Part shown: piece by piece, positions 1-7,255 of the stretch
How positions within the stretch are numbered: the stretch's first letter is position 1
Layout of the letters: the number at the start of each line of letters is the position of its first letter
Source: Hyphomicrobiales bacterium
GTDB lineage: Bacteria > Pseudomonadota > Alphaproteobacteria > Rhizobiales > Kaistiaceae
Length of the DNA: 7,863 nt
Assembly (NCBI GenBank): GCA_017305815.1
Contig: JAFKJZ010000540.1
Span: forward strand, 1-7,863
Direction: 5' to 3'
Position numbers and translations under genes: made by a program
Notes under the pieces: generated by a model
What the model was told of the DNA's origin: nothing
Database searches by the model: none
The model's input: only the letters and a program-made list of their open reading frames with translations

Positions 1-143
1 CCGTTCACATCCGGCTCGGCCGGCTCGTTGCCGAGGCCCGGCCAGGCGAAGAAATGCCTGTCTTCGTCGCGGTCCAGCCGATCCGACACCGGGCGCCAGA
101 ACGAGGCGCTGCCGCCGGCGCCGGGGAGGAAGAAGATCGTCAT
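1..143 (-). CDS. alpha/beta hydrolase, N-terminal part (runs off left edge)
   Basis: Only the first 47 codons are inside the window. The protein begins MTIFFLPGAGGSASFWRPVS and later reads FFAWPGLGNEPAEPD. A hydrophobic first strand, then a PGAGGS turn and a Phe-Trp helix start, is the usual N-terminus of alpha/beta-hydrolase-fold enzymes; the turn forms the oxyanion-hole region. The nucleophile elbow and catalytic triad lie outside the window, so neither substrate nor catalytic competence can be judged. The ATG (141-143) has an AGAGG ribosome-binding site eight bases upstream, which supports this start. The gene follows the LysR gene on the same strand after a 49 bp gap, with no visible terminator between them, so the two may be co-transcribed. 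The fold assignment is fairly secure; any specific function would be a guess. Confidence 0.7.
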   Translation of the reverse strand, partial: MTIFFLPGAGGSASFWRPVSDRLDRDEDRHFFAWPGLGNEPAEPDVN

Positions 144-192
144 GGGGCGTGCCTCTGGATCGATGGCGGAAATGGGGCGGGCGCGGCGTCGC

Positions 193-1080
193 TCAGGCTT
201 CTAGCAGGCACTCCGCCGCGAAATCCACGAACACGCGCAGCTTGGGCGACAGCTGGCGGCTGGCGGGACAGAGCACGCTCAGCCCGATCGTCACCGGCAT
301 GCAGTCGTCGAGCACGGTCACGAGCGTGCCGGCCTGCAGCTGGCGGTGGATCGCGAGGTCGGGGATGCAGGCGATGCCGAGGCCGTGCTCGGCAAGGCAG
401 ATCTGCGGCTCCAGCGTGTTCATCACCACCGTGGTCGGCAGGTCGATCGCGAGCAGCTCGCCATCGCGGTGCAGCGGCCAGCGGTCGAGCTTGCCGGTCG
501 TCGCATAGCGGAAGATCAGGCAGGCGTGATCGATGAGGTCCTCCGGCCGGCTAGGTCGGCCATGCAGCTCCAGATAGGCCGGCGAGGCGACCAGAACCCG
601 GCGGAAGCTGCCGAATTTCCGCACCATCAGGCGCGAATCCGCCGGATCGCCCGTCCGAATCACGGCGTCGAAACCTTCGTCGATCACGTCGACGAGCCGG
701 TCGCTGAAATCGAGTTCGACCTCCATCAGCGGATAGCGGCGCTTGAAATCCGCGAACTTCGGCATGAACAGGATGCCCATCGAGGGCAGGCTGACGCGTA
801 GCCTGCCTTGCGGCTCGGCCTGCGTCTGCGTCAGTTCGGCCTCGGCCGCCTCGACCTCGCAGAGGATGCGTCGGCAGCGCTCGAGGAAGCGTGAGCCCTC
901 GGCGGTCAGCGCGATCGTCCGCGTCGAGCGATGGAAGAGGCGGACGCCGAGGCGCTCCTCCAGCCGTCCGACGGCCTTGCTGACGGCGGACGGCGATACG
1001 CCGAGCCTGCGCCCGGCCTCCGTGAAGCCGTTGGAATCGGCGGCCTGAACGAAGGCGCCGAGCGCTCCGAGACTGTCCAT
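193..1080 (-). CDS. LysR-family transcriptional regulator
   Basis: This is a complete 295-residue protein, the normal length for a LysR-type regulator. Residues 1-60 form the winged helix-turn-helix: FVQAADSNGFTEAGRRLGVS, then SAVSKAVGRLEERLGVRLF and the wing HRSTRTIALTAEG. A linker helix (about 61-88) leads into the periplasmic-binding-protein-like effector domain, starting near GRLRVSLPSMG and including DAVIRTGDPADSRL and the late GLGIACIPDLAIHRQL. It acts as a cytoplasmic DNA-binding tetramer, usually controlled by a small molecule; the effector cannot be read from sequence. The ATG (1078-1080) is preceded by GAGGAG. The gene is divergent from the MFS transporter over 167 bp, so that transporter is its most likely target. 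The hydrolase gene lies directly downstream on the same strand and may belong to the same transcript. Confidence 0.95.
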   Translation of the reverse strand: MDSLGALGAFVQAADSNGFTEAGRRLGVSPSAVSKAVGRLEERLGVRLFHRSTRTIALTAEGSRFLERCRRILCEVEAAEAELTQTQAEPQGRLRVSLPSMGILFMPKFADFKRRYPLMEVELDFSDRLVDVIDEGFDAVIRTGDPADSRLMVRKFGSFRRVLVASPAYLELHGRPSRPEDLIDHACLIFRYATTGKLDRWPLHRDGELLAIDLPTTVVMNTLEPQICLAEHGLGIACIPDLAIHRQLQAGTLVTVLDDCMPVTIGLSVLCPASRQLSPKLRVFVDFAAECLLEA

Positions 1081-1247
1081 TCGCTCCTCGATGCGAGACG
1101 ATATTGTCGGAAGTGTTGTGAACTATAGCCTGTTTGTCGGGCAGGGGCGAGCCTCTAGCTTCCGTCCGAACCCCGGAGTTCGAGACTGCGCCGTTACCTG
1201 GCGTCGCCGTCTCCGCTTCGGTCCCAACTCTGGCAGAGGCCTTGTTC
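1081..1247. promoter_or_regulatory. divergent lysR/MFS control region with candidate LysR boxes
   Basis: This 167 bp gap separates the divergent LysR and MFS starts and must hold both promoters. It contains a direct repeat of TTGTCGG at 1104-1110 and 1134-1140, 30 bp apart (close to three helical turns). It also holds an imperfect dyad, TATTGT (1102-1107) facing ACTATA (1122-1127), and an imperfect 12-base palindrome GACGATATTGTC (1097-1108). LysR proteins typically bind dyads of this size beside their own promoter, so the 1097-1140 stretch is the best candidate operator. I could not assign convincing -35 and -10 boxes in either direction. The elements are visible in the sequence; their role is inferred. 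Confidence 0.35.
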
Positions 1248-2453
1248 ATGACATCCATCACGCCAACCGACTTGCCGCCGGACGGTCATGTCGCCAGCCG
1301 TTCCGATCCGCTCCCGCTCGCCGGCCTGCTGGCGCTCGCCATGGCCGGTTTCATCACCATGCTGACGGAGGTGATGCCGGCCGGGCTGCTGCCGCGGATC
1401 AGCGCCAGCCTCGCCGTTTCCGAGAGCATGGCCGGGCAGCTGATCACGGTCTACGCGCTCGGCTCGTTGCTGACGGCGATCCCGCTGATCACGGCGACGC
1501 AGGGCCTGCGCCGTCGCCGCCTGCTGCTTCTCGCGATCGGCGGCTTCGCCGTGACCAATACGGTGACGGCCATGTCCGGCTATTTCTGGCTGACGCTGGC
1601 GGCGCGCTTTTTCGCCGGCGTCTCCGCAGGTCTGGTCTGGGCGCTGCTCGCAAGCTATGCCGCGCGGATGGTGCCATCGCATCTGGCGGGGCGGGCGATC
1701 GCGATCAGCGGCATCGGCGCGCCGCTCGCCTTCTCGGTCGGCGTTCCGGCCGGCACCTTTCTCGGCGGCCAGGTCGGCTGGCGGTTCGCCTTCGGCATCA
1801 TGAGCGGGTTGACGGTGGTGCTGATCGGCCTGGTCCTCGCCAAGGTGCCGGATTTCCCGGGTCAGCCGGAAGGCAAGCGTCTGTCGCTCAGCGCCGTGGC
1901 GCGGATTCCGGGCATCCGCTCCATCCTGTTCGTCATCTTCGCCTTCGTGCTCGCCCACAACATCCTCTACACCTACATCGCGCCCTACCTCGCGCCGCTC
2001 GGCCTGCTCGATCGCGTCGACGGCATCCTGCTGGTCTTCGGCATTGGCGGTGTCGGCGGCCTCTGGAGCGCTGGCGTGCTGATCGATCGCTGGCTGCGCG
2101 AGGTGGTGCTGACGAGCATCGTCGCCTTCATCGCCTCGATGCTGGCGCTGGCGTTCTGGAGCCATTCGACCGCGGTGGTCTATGGCGCGGTCGCGGTCTG
2201 GGGGATCGTCTTCGGCGGTGCGCCGGTGCTGTTCCAGACCGCCTCGGCCAAGACCGCCAGGGAGGCGGCAGATGTCGCGCAGGCGATGGTCGTCACGGTC
2301 TGGAACCTCGCCATCGCATGCGGCGGCATCGCGGGTGGCGTGCTGCTCGACAGCCTCGGCGTGGTCTCGTTTCCGTGGGCCATGATCCTCGCCTTGCTGC
2401 CGACGCTGGTCGTGGCGTGGGCGGCGCGCCGTCACGGCTTCCCGGTTTCATAG
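1248..2453 (+). CDS. MFS transporter, DHA1/AraJ-type efflux permease
   Basis: The protein has 401 residues and about 12 hydrophobic segments, usual for the drug:H+ antiporter-1 branch of the major facilitator superfamily. TM1 contains ALAMAGFITMLTEVMPAGLL, typical of the AraJ/NepI/YdhP-like subgroup. The loop after TM2 carries a degenerate motif A ending in LRRRR (residues 87-91). TM5 carries the antiporter-type motif GVPAGTFLGGQVGWRF (165-180). A charged cytoplasmic loop (about 199-222) separates the two six-helix halves. It probably sits in the inner membrane and exports a small molecule such as a sugar, nucleoside or drug; the substrate is not readable. I chose the ATG at 1248 because AGAGG lies nine bases upstream. 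The frame stays open back to a TTG at 1134, but that stretch has no membrane or family character. The divergent LysR gene is its likely regulator. Confidence 0.92.
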   Translation: MTSITPTDLPPDGHVASRSDPLPLAGLLALAMAGFITMLTEVMPAGLLPRISASLAVSESMAGQLITVYALGSLLTAIPLITATQGLRRRRLLLLAIGGFAVTNTVTAMSGYFWLTLAARFFAGVSAGLVWALLASYAARMVPSHLAGRAIAISGIGAPLAFSVGVPAGTFLGGQVGWRFAFGIMSGLTVVLIGLVLAKVPDFPGQPEGKRLSLSAVARIPGIRSILFVIFAFVLAHNILYTYIAPYLAPLGLLDRVDGILLVFGIGGVGGLWSAGVLIDRWLREVVLTSIVAFIASMLALAFWSHSTAVVYGAVAVWGIVFGGAPVLFQTASAKTAREAADVAQAMVVTVWNLAIACGGIAGGVLLDSLGVVSFPWAMILALLPTLVVAWAARRHGFPVS

Positions 2454-2454
2454 C

Positions 2455-2479
2455 GGAACCATCCGCCAGTTCGGCGGTT
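2455..2479 (+). promoter_or_regulatory. candidate EcfG (general stress sigma factor) promoter for the CsbD gene
   Basis: GGAAC at 2455-2459 is followed after 17 bases by GTT at 2477-2479. The alphaproteobacterial general stress sigma factor EcfG recognises GGAAC-N16/17-CGTT. Here the -10 reads GGTT with 16 bases between, so only its first base differs. The -35 box begins two bases after the MFS stop codon, and the start of transcription would be near 2486, giving a leader of about 28 bases before the CsbD ATG. A small hairpin (CCGCC 2463-2467 with GGCGG 2473-2477) lies within the spacer and may be incidental. CsbD-family genes are known general-stress genes, which makes the match more credible. 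Confidence 0.6.
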
Positions 2480-2513
2480 GTCCTCCCGCAATGACAATCA
2501 TGAGGATGATTTG

Positions 2514-2705
2514 ATGAGCAGCACCAGCGACAAGATCAAGGGCCTTGCCAACGAAGCCGTCGGTAACGTCAAGCAGGGCATTGGCAAGGCGACCGACAAT
2601 GATCGCCTGCGCGCCGAGGGCAAGGCTCAGGAATTGAAGGGCGAGGCCCAGCAGGCGGTCGGCAAGGCCAAGGATGCCGTGAAGAGCGCCATCGACAAGG
2701 CCTGA
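2514..2705 (+). CDS. CsbD family stress-response protein
   Basis: This is a complete 63-residue, highly charged, Ala/Lys/Gly-rich helical protein with no cysteine, tryptophan or membrane segment. It shows the CsbD pattern of two similar helical stretches: [20 protein letters not shown], then [19 protein letters not shown] and [16 protein letters not shown]. The length is typical for the family. CsbD was first described as a sigma-B-dependent general stress protein in Bacillus; its biochemical activity is unknown, so no reaction is assigned. The ATG at 2514 has GAGG eight bases upstream. An in-frame TTG at 2478 would overlap the candidate promoter and is less likely. The gene lies between a candidate EcfG promoter and a strong terminator, so it is probably a monocistronic stress-induced gene rather than part of the MFS operon. 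Confidence 0.93.
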   Translation: MSSTSDKIKGLANEAVGNVKQGIGKATDNDRLRAEGKAQELKGEAQQAVGKAKDAVKSAIDKA

Positions 2706-2735
2706 CGCCTTTCTTCCATCGTTGACGAAACGACG

Positions 2736-2774
2736 AGACCCTGGCCGGTTCGCACCGGCCGGGGTCTTGCTTTT
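2736..2774 (+). terminator. intrinsic terminator after the CsbD gene
   Basis: A 14-bp stem pairs AGACCCTGGCCGGT (2736-2749) with ACCGGCCGGGGTCT (2754-2767). It has one T-G wobble and a four-base loop TCGC. It is followed by TTGCTTTT (2767-2774), a usable U-rich tail in a GC-rich genome. It lies 30 bases past the CsbD stop and 11 bases before the end of the convergent aldehyde dehydrogenase gene. The stem would also form in the opposite transcript, where the following bases (CGTCGTTTCGTC) are poorer in U, so it should work best for the CsbD gene and only weakly for the dehydrogenase. Confidence 0.85.
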
Positions 2775-2785
2775 GCAGCGATGTC

Positions 2786-4327
<1,542 letters not shown>

Positions 4328-4363
4328 GGTGTTTCCTCGAATTCCGTGGTGTCCGCGCGGCGG

Positions 4364-5647
4364 TCAGAGCCGGGCATCGGCGAGATGGGCGATCTGCGCG
4401 CCCAATTCGTAATAGGCTTCCTTGAGCCGGCGCAAGCGCGCCTCGACCGGAGGCGTTACCGGCAGCGGCAGGTCGGCTTCGGCGATCCTGCCGGCGATGT
4501 GCTCCGCCAGCACGCGGCCGAACACCGTACCCGGCGCGATGCCACGACCATTATAGCCCGAGAAGGCGATGACGTTCTCCGCCAGCTTGTGGAAGCGCGG
4601 CAGGCTGTTGTCGGTCATGCCGATCTGGCCATACCACTCGGCCTCGAAGGCGACGTCGCCGATCTGCGGATAGATCCTTGTGAGCGCCCGCTTGGCCCAG
4701 GCGCGGTGGACGGAGGCGCCCGTGCCGCGCAGCGCTCCAACGCTGCCGAACACCAGCCGTCCGGCGCGGTCGAAGCGGAATGAACTCAGCACCTCCTTGG
4801 TGTCCCACGCGCCCTGCCGCTCGGGCAGGATCGAGCGGCGGAGTTCCGCGCGGAGCGGCGCGGTGGCGAAATTGAAATAGGGCAGGTGAACCTGTTCGCT
4901 GCGGATCTCGGGCCAAGGCATGTTGGTATAGGCGTCGGTCGCGACGACGATCCACGGCGCGGTGACGCTGCCTTGATCGGTCTTCACCCGCCAGCCGGAA
5001 GCGACCCTTTCCGCCTGCCGGACGGGGCTTCGCGTGTGCAGCCGCGCGCCGGCGCCGATCGCGGCATGGGCGAGGCCGCGTGCATAGGCGAGCGGCTGCA
5101 CCGTCCCGGCCCGAAGGTCGAGCAGCGAGCCGGCATAGGCGCGGCTGCCGAGCTTCGCCGCTGTCTCGTCGGCATCGAGCAGGCGCACGGCCGCGCCGCG
5201 CGCGCTCCATTGGGCCGCGCGCTGCCGGATTTCGGCGAGGCCCTTGTCGCCGACGGCGCAATGCAGCGTTCCGGCCGTTTCCAGCTCGCAGGCGATGTCG
5301 TAGCTGCGGATGATCTCGAAGACGAGCTTCGGCGCGTTGCCGAGCAGGTCGAGAAGGCGGTCGCCGTGATCACGGCCGAGCGTGGCCGGCAGATCGTCCG
5401 GCATCACCCACATGCCGGCATTGACGAGGCCGACATTGCGGCCCGAGCCACCGAAGCCGAACTCCACCCCTTCGAGCAGCGCGACGTCGAGCCCGTCGCG
5501 CGCCGCGTGCAATGCCGTCGAGAGGCCGGTATAGCCGCCGCCGACGATCACCACGTCGGCCTTGATATCGCGATGAAGCGGCGAGGTGGCCGGAGCGGCG
5601 GGCGCCGTGCGTTCCCAGAGGCCGTGCGATCGCGGGTCGTTCTGCAT
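4364..5647 (-). CDS. amaA: FAD-dependent oxidoreductase, probable L-pipecolate oxidase
   Basis: This complete 427-residue DAO-superfamily flavoprotein has the dinucleotide-binding motif GGGYTG (36-41) after strand DVVIV, with the ribose-binding acidic residue at Glu59 (ALLEG). GGSGRNVGLVNAGMW (66-80) covers the flavin. GYNGRGIAPGTVFGRVLAEH (364-383) is the second FAD segment typical of glycine/sarcosine-oxidase-like enzymes. The opening SHGLWERTAPAAPATSPL is typical of the subgroup that includes Pseudomonas AmaA. The expected reaction is oxidation of L-pipecolate to piperideine-6-carboxylate, passing electrons to oxygen or the respiratory chain. The assignment leans on the ALDH7 gene 36 bp downstream, whose substrate is this product. 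Without that neighbour I would call it only an amino-acid oxidase-like enzyme. There is no signal peptide. The ATG (5645-5647) has only a weak GGA upstream. A promoter and repeat cluster lie in the 206 bp ahead. Confidence 0.85.
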   Translation of the reverse strand: MQNDPRSHGLWERTAPAAPATSPLHRDIKADVVIVGGGYTGLSTALHAARDGLDVALLEGVEFGFGGSGRNVGLVNAGMWVMPDDLPATLGRDHGDRLLDLLGNAPKLVFEIIRSYDIACELETAGTLHCAVGDKGLAEIRQRAAQWSARGAAVRLLDADETAAKLGSRAYAGSLLDLRAGTVQPLAYARGLAHAAIGAGARLHTRSPVRQAERVASGWRVKTDQGSVTAPWIVVATDAYTNMPWPEIRSEQVHLPYFNFATAPLRAELRRSILPERQGAWDTKEVLSSFRFDRAGRLVFGSVGALRGTGASVHRAWAKRALTRIYPQIGDVAFEAEWYGQIGMTDNSLPRFHKLAENVIAFSGYNGRGIAPGTVFGRVLAEHIAGRIAEADLPLPVTPPVEARLRRLKEAYYELGAQIAHLADARL

Positions 5648-5697
5648 GTGCGGTTCCGCCAGGTTCCAGTCGGTCAGGTGCCGGAGGGGCAGGGGTG

Positions 5698-5726
5698 ATC
5701 ATGGCTGGCCGGCGGTCTGTCGACAA
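5698..5726 (-). promoter_or_regulatory. candidate sigma-70 promoter of the amaA-amaB unit
   Basis: Read on the minus strand, TTGTCG (5726-5721) and CATGAT (5703-5698) are separated by exactly 17 bases. Each box matches four of the six consensus positions, reasonable for a GC-rich alphaproteobacterium. Transcription would start near 5691, leaving a leader of about 43 bases before the amaA ATG. This is the best box pair I saw in the 5648-5853 gap, but weak boxes do occur by chance. Confidence 0.45.
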
Positions 5727-5752
5727 TGAAAATCCGGTTGCTTCCCGCCGCT

Positions 5753-5802
5753 GCGTCATGACGCCCTGCGGGACTGTCATCGTTCTGTCATGACTGTCGT
5801 CG
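5753..5802. promoter_or_regulatory. phased GTCAT repeat cluster, candidate operator
   Basis: This stretch holds a perfect 12-base palindrome GCGTCATGACGC (5753-5764) and a second GTCATGAC palindrome (5787-5794), with centres 32 bp apart. A lone GTCAT half-site sits between them at 5776-5780. The half-sites start at 5755, 5776 and 5787, offsets of 21 and 11 bp, so all lie on one face of the helix. An overlapping direct repeat, GACTGTCATCG (5772-5782) and GACTGTCGTCG (5792-5802), recurs after 20 bp. Relative to the candidate amaA start of transcription, the two palindromes centre near -68 and -100, positions suited to an activator. They also lie 60-100 bases ahead of the divergent transporter gene, so either or both could be controlled. 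The cognate regulator is not identifiable in the window. Confidence 0.55.
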
Positions 5803-5853
5803 CAGTGATGCGGCAGGCACCGCGCCTGAACGATTTCGAGTTGCCCACGATCG

Positions 5854-6429
5854 ATGAGCCACGCAGAAAATCCATTGCCGGCTGAGCGGATGGCGCGACC
5901 CGCCTCCGGCGTGATCTGGGCCTATCGGTTCGATGGCGAGGGGCGCGCGCGCCCGGTTCCGCTCGACGATACGATCGTGCCGACGGCGCCGGGCGAAGGG
6001 TTCCTCTGGGTCCATCTCGACTTCGTCAACAGGCTTGCGCGCGACTGGGTCAACTGCGTCGGCTGGCTCGGGCAGGATGCGCGCCGCCTGTTGCTCAGCG
6101 CCGACGATTACCCGGCGCTCGAATACGACACCCAGTCGGTCTGGGGCCGCTTCTCCGACACGCTGCAGGATCCCGACGAAGACAGCGACCGCACGGTGCC
6201 GATGCGCTTTGCTTTCGGCCCCGGCTATCTCGTTTCCGGCCGCCGCCATCCTGTGCGCGCCGCCGCCCTGACCCGCAAGAAGGTCGATGGCGGGCAGGTC
6301 GTCGGCGGGCCCGTCGCCCTGTTCGAGATGATGATCGACCAGGTGCTTCGCGCCGTCGCCGAGACGTTGCGGGCGTCGCGAGCCGAGGCGGATTCGATCG
6401 AGGATCGGGTGCTCGACGAAAGCCCGTGA
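5854..6429 (+). CDS. zntB: ZntB/CorA-like metal transporter, N-terminal cytoplasmic part (frame broken)
   Basis: This 191-residue reading frame encodes the cytoplasmic domain of a CorA-superfamily transporter of ZntB type. It opens VIWAYRFDGEGRARPV, then GFLWVHLDF (about 50-58), the funnel-domain core, and LVSGRRHPVRAA (about 128-139). It ends in the stalk helix with SIEDRVLDESP before a TGA. In intact relatives (for example E. coli ZntB, 327 residues) this helix continues unbroken into the membrane part, so the frame stops too early. The remainder lies in the next frame from 6426. Alone, this product has no membrane segment and could not transport. The ATG at 5854 lacks a good ribosome-binding site; an in-frame ATG at 5890 (MARPASGVIW) is an alternative that would give a more family-like length. 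Codon use is normal and there is no other lesion, so the break looks recent. PGAP-style annotation might call the whole 5854-6833 locus a pseudogene. Confidence 0.78.
   Translation: MSHAENPLPAERMARPASGVIWAYRFDGEGRARPVPLDDTIVPTAPGEGFLWVHLDFVNRLARDWVNCVGWLGQDARRLLLSADDYPALEYDTQSVWGRFSDTLQDPDEDSDRTVPMRFAFGPGYLVSGRRHPVRAAALTRKKVDGGQVVGGPVALFEMMIDQVLRAVAETLRASRAEADSIEDRVLDESP
6426..6429 (+). other. GTGA stop/start overlap at the break in the transporter gene
   Basis: The TGA that ends the first half (6427-6429) overlaps a GTG (6426-6428) that can start the second half one frame back. This four-base overlap is the typical geometry for translational coupling, in which a terminating ribosome re-initiates. 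There is no good independent ribosome-binding site just upstream. Aligned from memory with ZntB proteins, about 13-14 residues of the stalk helix normally between VLDES and the KLHRQL segment are missing. A deletion of roughly 40 bases, not a multiple of three, explains both the gap and the frame change. Confidence 0.6.
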
Positions 6430-6833
6430 AACTGCACCGCCAGCTTTCCGGCCTGCGCAGCATCCTGCGCGAATTCGCCGAGGACGAGCATGCCGACGAC
6501 AGCCATGTCGCTTCGCGCGCGGCGGCGGAAAGGTTGCTGCGTCGGATCGAAACGCTCGATCAGGAGGTGCAGGAGGTGCAGGATCGGGCGCGCTTCCTGC
6601 AGGACGAGATCGCCGCGAAGCTCGCCACGATCAGCAACCGCCACCTCTATTTCCTGTCGATCATGACGGCGCTGCTGATGCCGCCGACGCTCGTCACCGG
6701 CTTCTTCGGCATGAATACCGGCGGCTTGCCCTTTCTCGAGGGCGCGCATGGCTGGATCAGCGCCACGCTGATCGGCGGCCTCGCCTCCGTCTGCACGCTG
6801 CTCCTGCTGAAGCGCCTCGGCTTTTTCGACTAG
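6426..6833 (+). CDS. zntB: ZntB/CorA-like metal transporter, C-terminal membrane part
   Basis: This 135-residue frame holds the rest of the transporter. Residues 1-75 are stalk helix and coiled coil (VKLHRQLSGLRSILREF, then RIETLDQEVQEVQDRARFLQ). TM1 is about 76-94 (LSIMTALLMPPTLVTGFF), followed by the pore signature Gly95-Met96-Asn97 (GMNTGG). A short acidic loop and TM2 (about 109-128) end in the basic cytoplasmic tail LLLLKRLGFFD. GMN is the CorA-superfamily selectivity motif, and TGFFGMNTGGLPFL resembles the ZntB branch, which carries Zn2+ or other divalent cations. The pore elements are intact. Whether the pentamer can form depends on the N-terminal half, which is in another frame. The GTG start is inferred only from the overlap with the upstream stop. 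The stop TAG shares three bases of CTAG with the convergent HxlR gene. Confidence 0.82.
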   Translation: MKLHRQLSGLRSILREFAEDEHADDSHVASRAAAERLLRRIETLDQEVQEVQDRARFLQDEIAAKLATISNRHLYFLSIMTALLMPPTLVTGFFGMNTGGLPFLEGAHGWISATLIGGLASVCTLLLLKRLGFFD

Positions 6834-7216
6834 CGGGCGGCGGCGTCCGCTTCGGCCCAGTCGTAGAGATCGAGCAGGATCCGGCCGAGCGCGCGTCCGC
6901 GCGGACTGAGGCTGTAGCTCACCTCGCGCGGGTAATGGTTGCTCTCCGACCGGAGCACGAGCCCGCGCGCCACAAGTCCGGCCACCCGCTCGGTCAGGAC
7001 CTTGGGCGTGATGCCGGGCAGCGCGGCCTGCAGCTCCGTGAAGCGCAGAGGCCCCGCCGTCAGCTGCCAGAGCGCCAGCGCGTTCCATCGATGCCCGAGA
7101 AAGCTCAGCCAGTCCTCGGCCAGACAGTCGGCGGGGCGACAGGCCTTTGGCGCATCGTCGCTCGGCGGGCTTTCCGTTTGGATAGTCACGATTCGGTATG
7201 GTCCTTGCGGCGTCAT
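6830..7216 (-). CDS. HxlR-family (winged helix) transcriptional regulator
   Basis: This complete protein has 128 residues with this start, a little long for HxlR. The domain runs from Cys31: CLAEDWLSFLGHRWNALALW, then GPLRFTELQAALPGITPKVL (recognition-helix region), LTERVAGLVARGLVLRSESN, the wing YPREVSYSLSPRGRAL, and the dimer helix ILLDLYDWAEAD. HxlR proteins are cytoplasmic dimers, and several family members sense electrophiles or oxidants through the conserved N-terminal Cys; here Cys26 and Cys31 are both present. The usual Pro after that Cys is Leu. The ATG at 7216 has no clear ribosome-binding site; a GTG at 7189 (AAGGA 12 bases upstream) would give 119 residues and leave more room for divergent promoters. 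The divergent saccharopine-dehydrogenase-like gene is the likely target. The frame stays open far upstream without family character. Confidence 0.9.
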   Translation of the reverse strand: MTPQGPYRIVTIQTESPPSDDAPKACRPADCLAEDWLSFLGHRWNALALWQLTAGPLRFTELQAALPGITPKVLTERVAGLVARGLVLRSESNHYPREVSYSLSPRGRALGRILLDLYDWAEADAAAR

Positions 7217-7255
7217 CGGGCGTGATATCGGCCCGGAGGCAGCAGGGAACAAGCG

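Noticed and set aside
1134..1247. TTG-initiated 38-residue extension of the MFS protein
   Set aside because: There is no ribosome-binding site and no family-like sequence, and it would cover most of the divergent promoter region. The ATG at 1248 has AGAGG at good spacing.
1194..2435. A 413-codon open frame antisense to the MFS gene
   Set aside because: The translation is dominated by Arg, Asp, Gln and His, as expected from the reverse of hydrophobic membrane codons. The plus-strand frame has clear MFS motifs.
2463..2477. Hairpin CCGCC/GGCGG after the MFS gene as a terminator
   Set aside because: The five-pair stem has no U-rich tail and lies within the candidate CsbD promoter, so termination there is doubtful.
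5652..5667. Two GGAACC copies upstream of amaA (minus strand) as possible EcfG -35 boxes
   Set aside because: Neither is followed by GTT or CGTT at 16-17 bases, and both lie within the expected leader of amaA.
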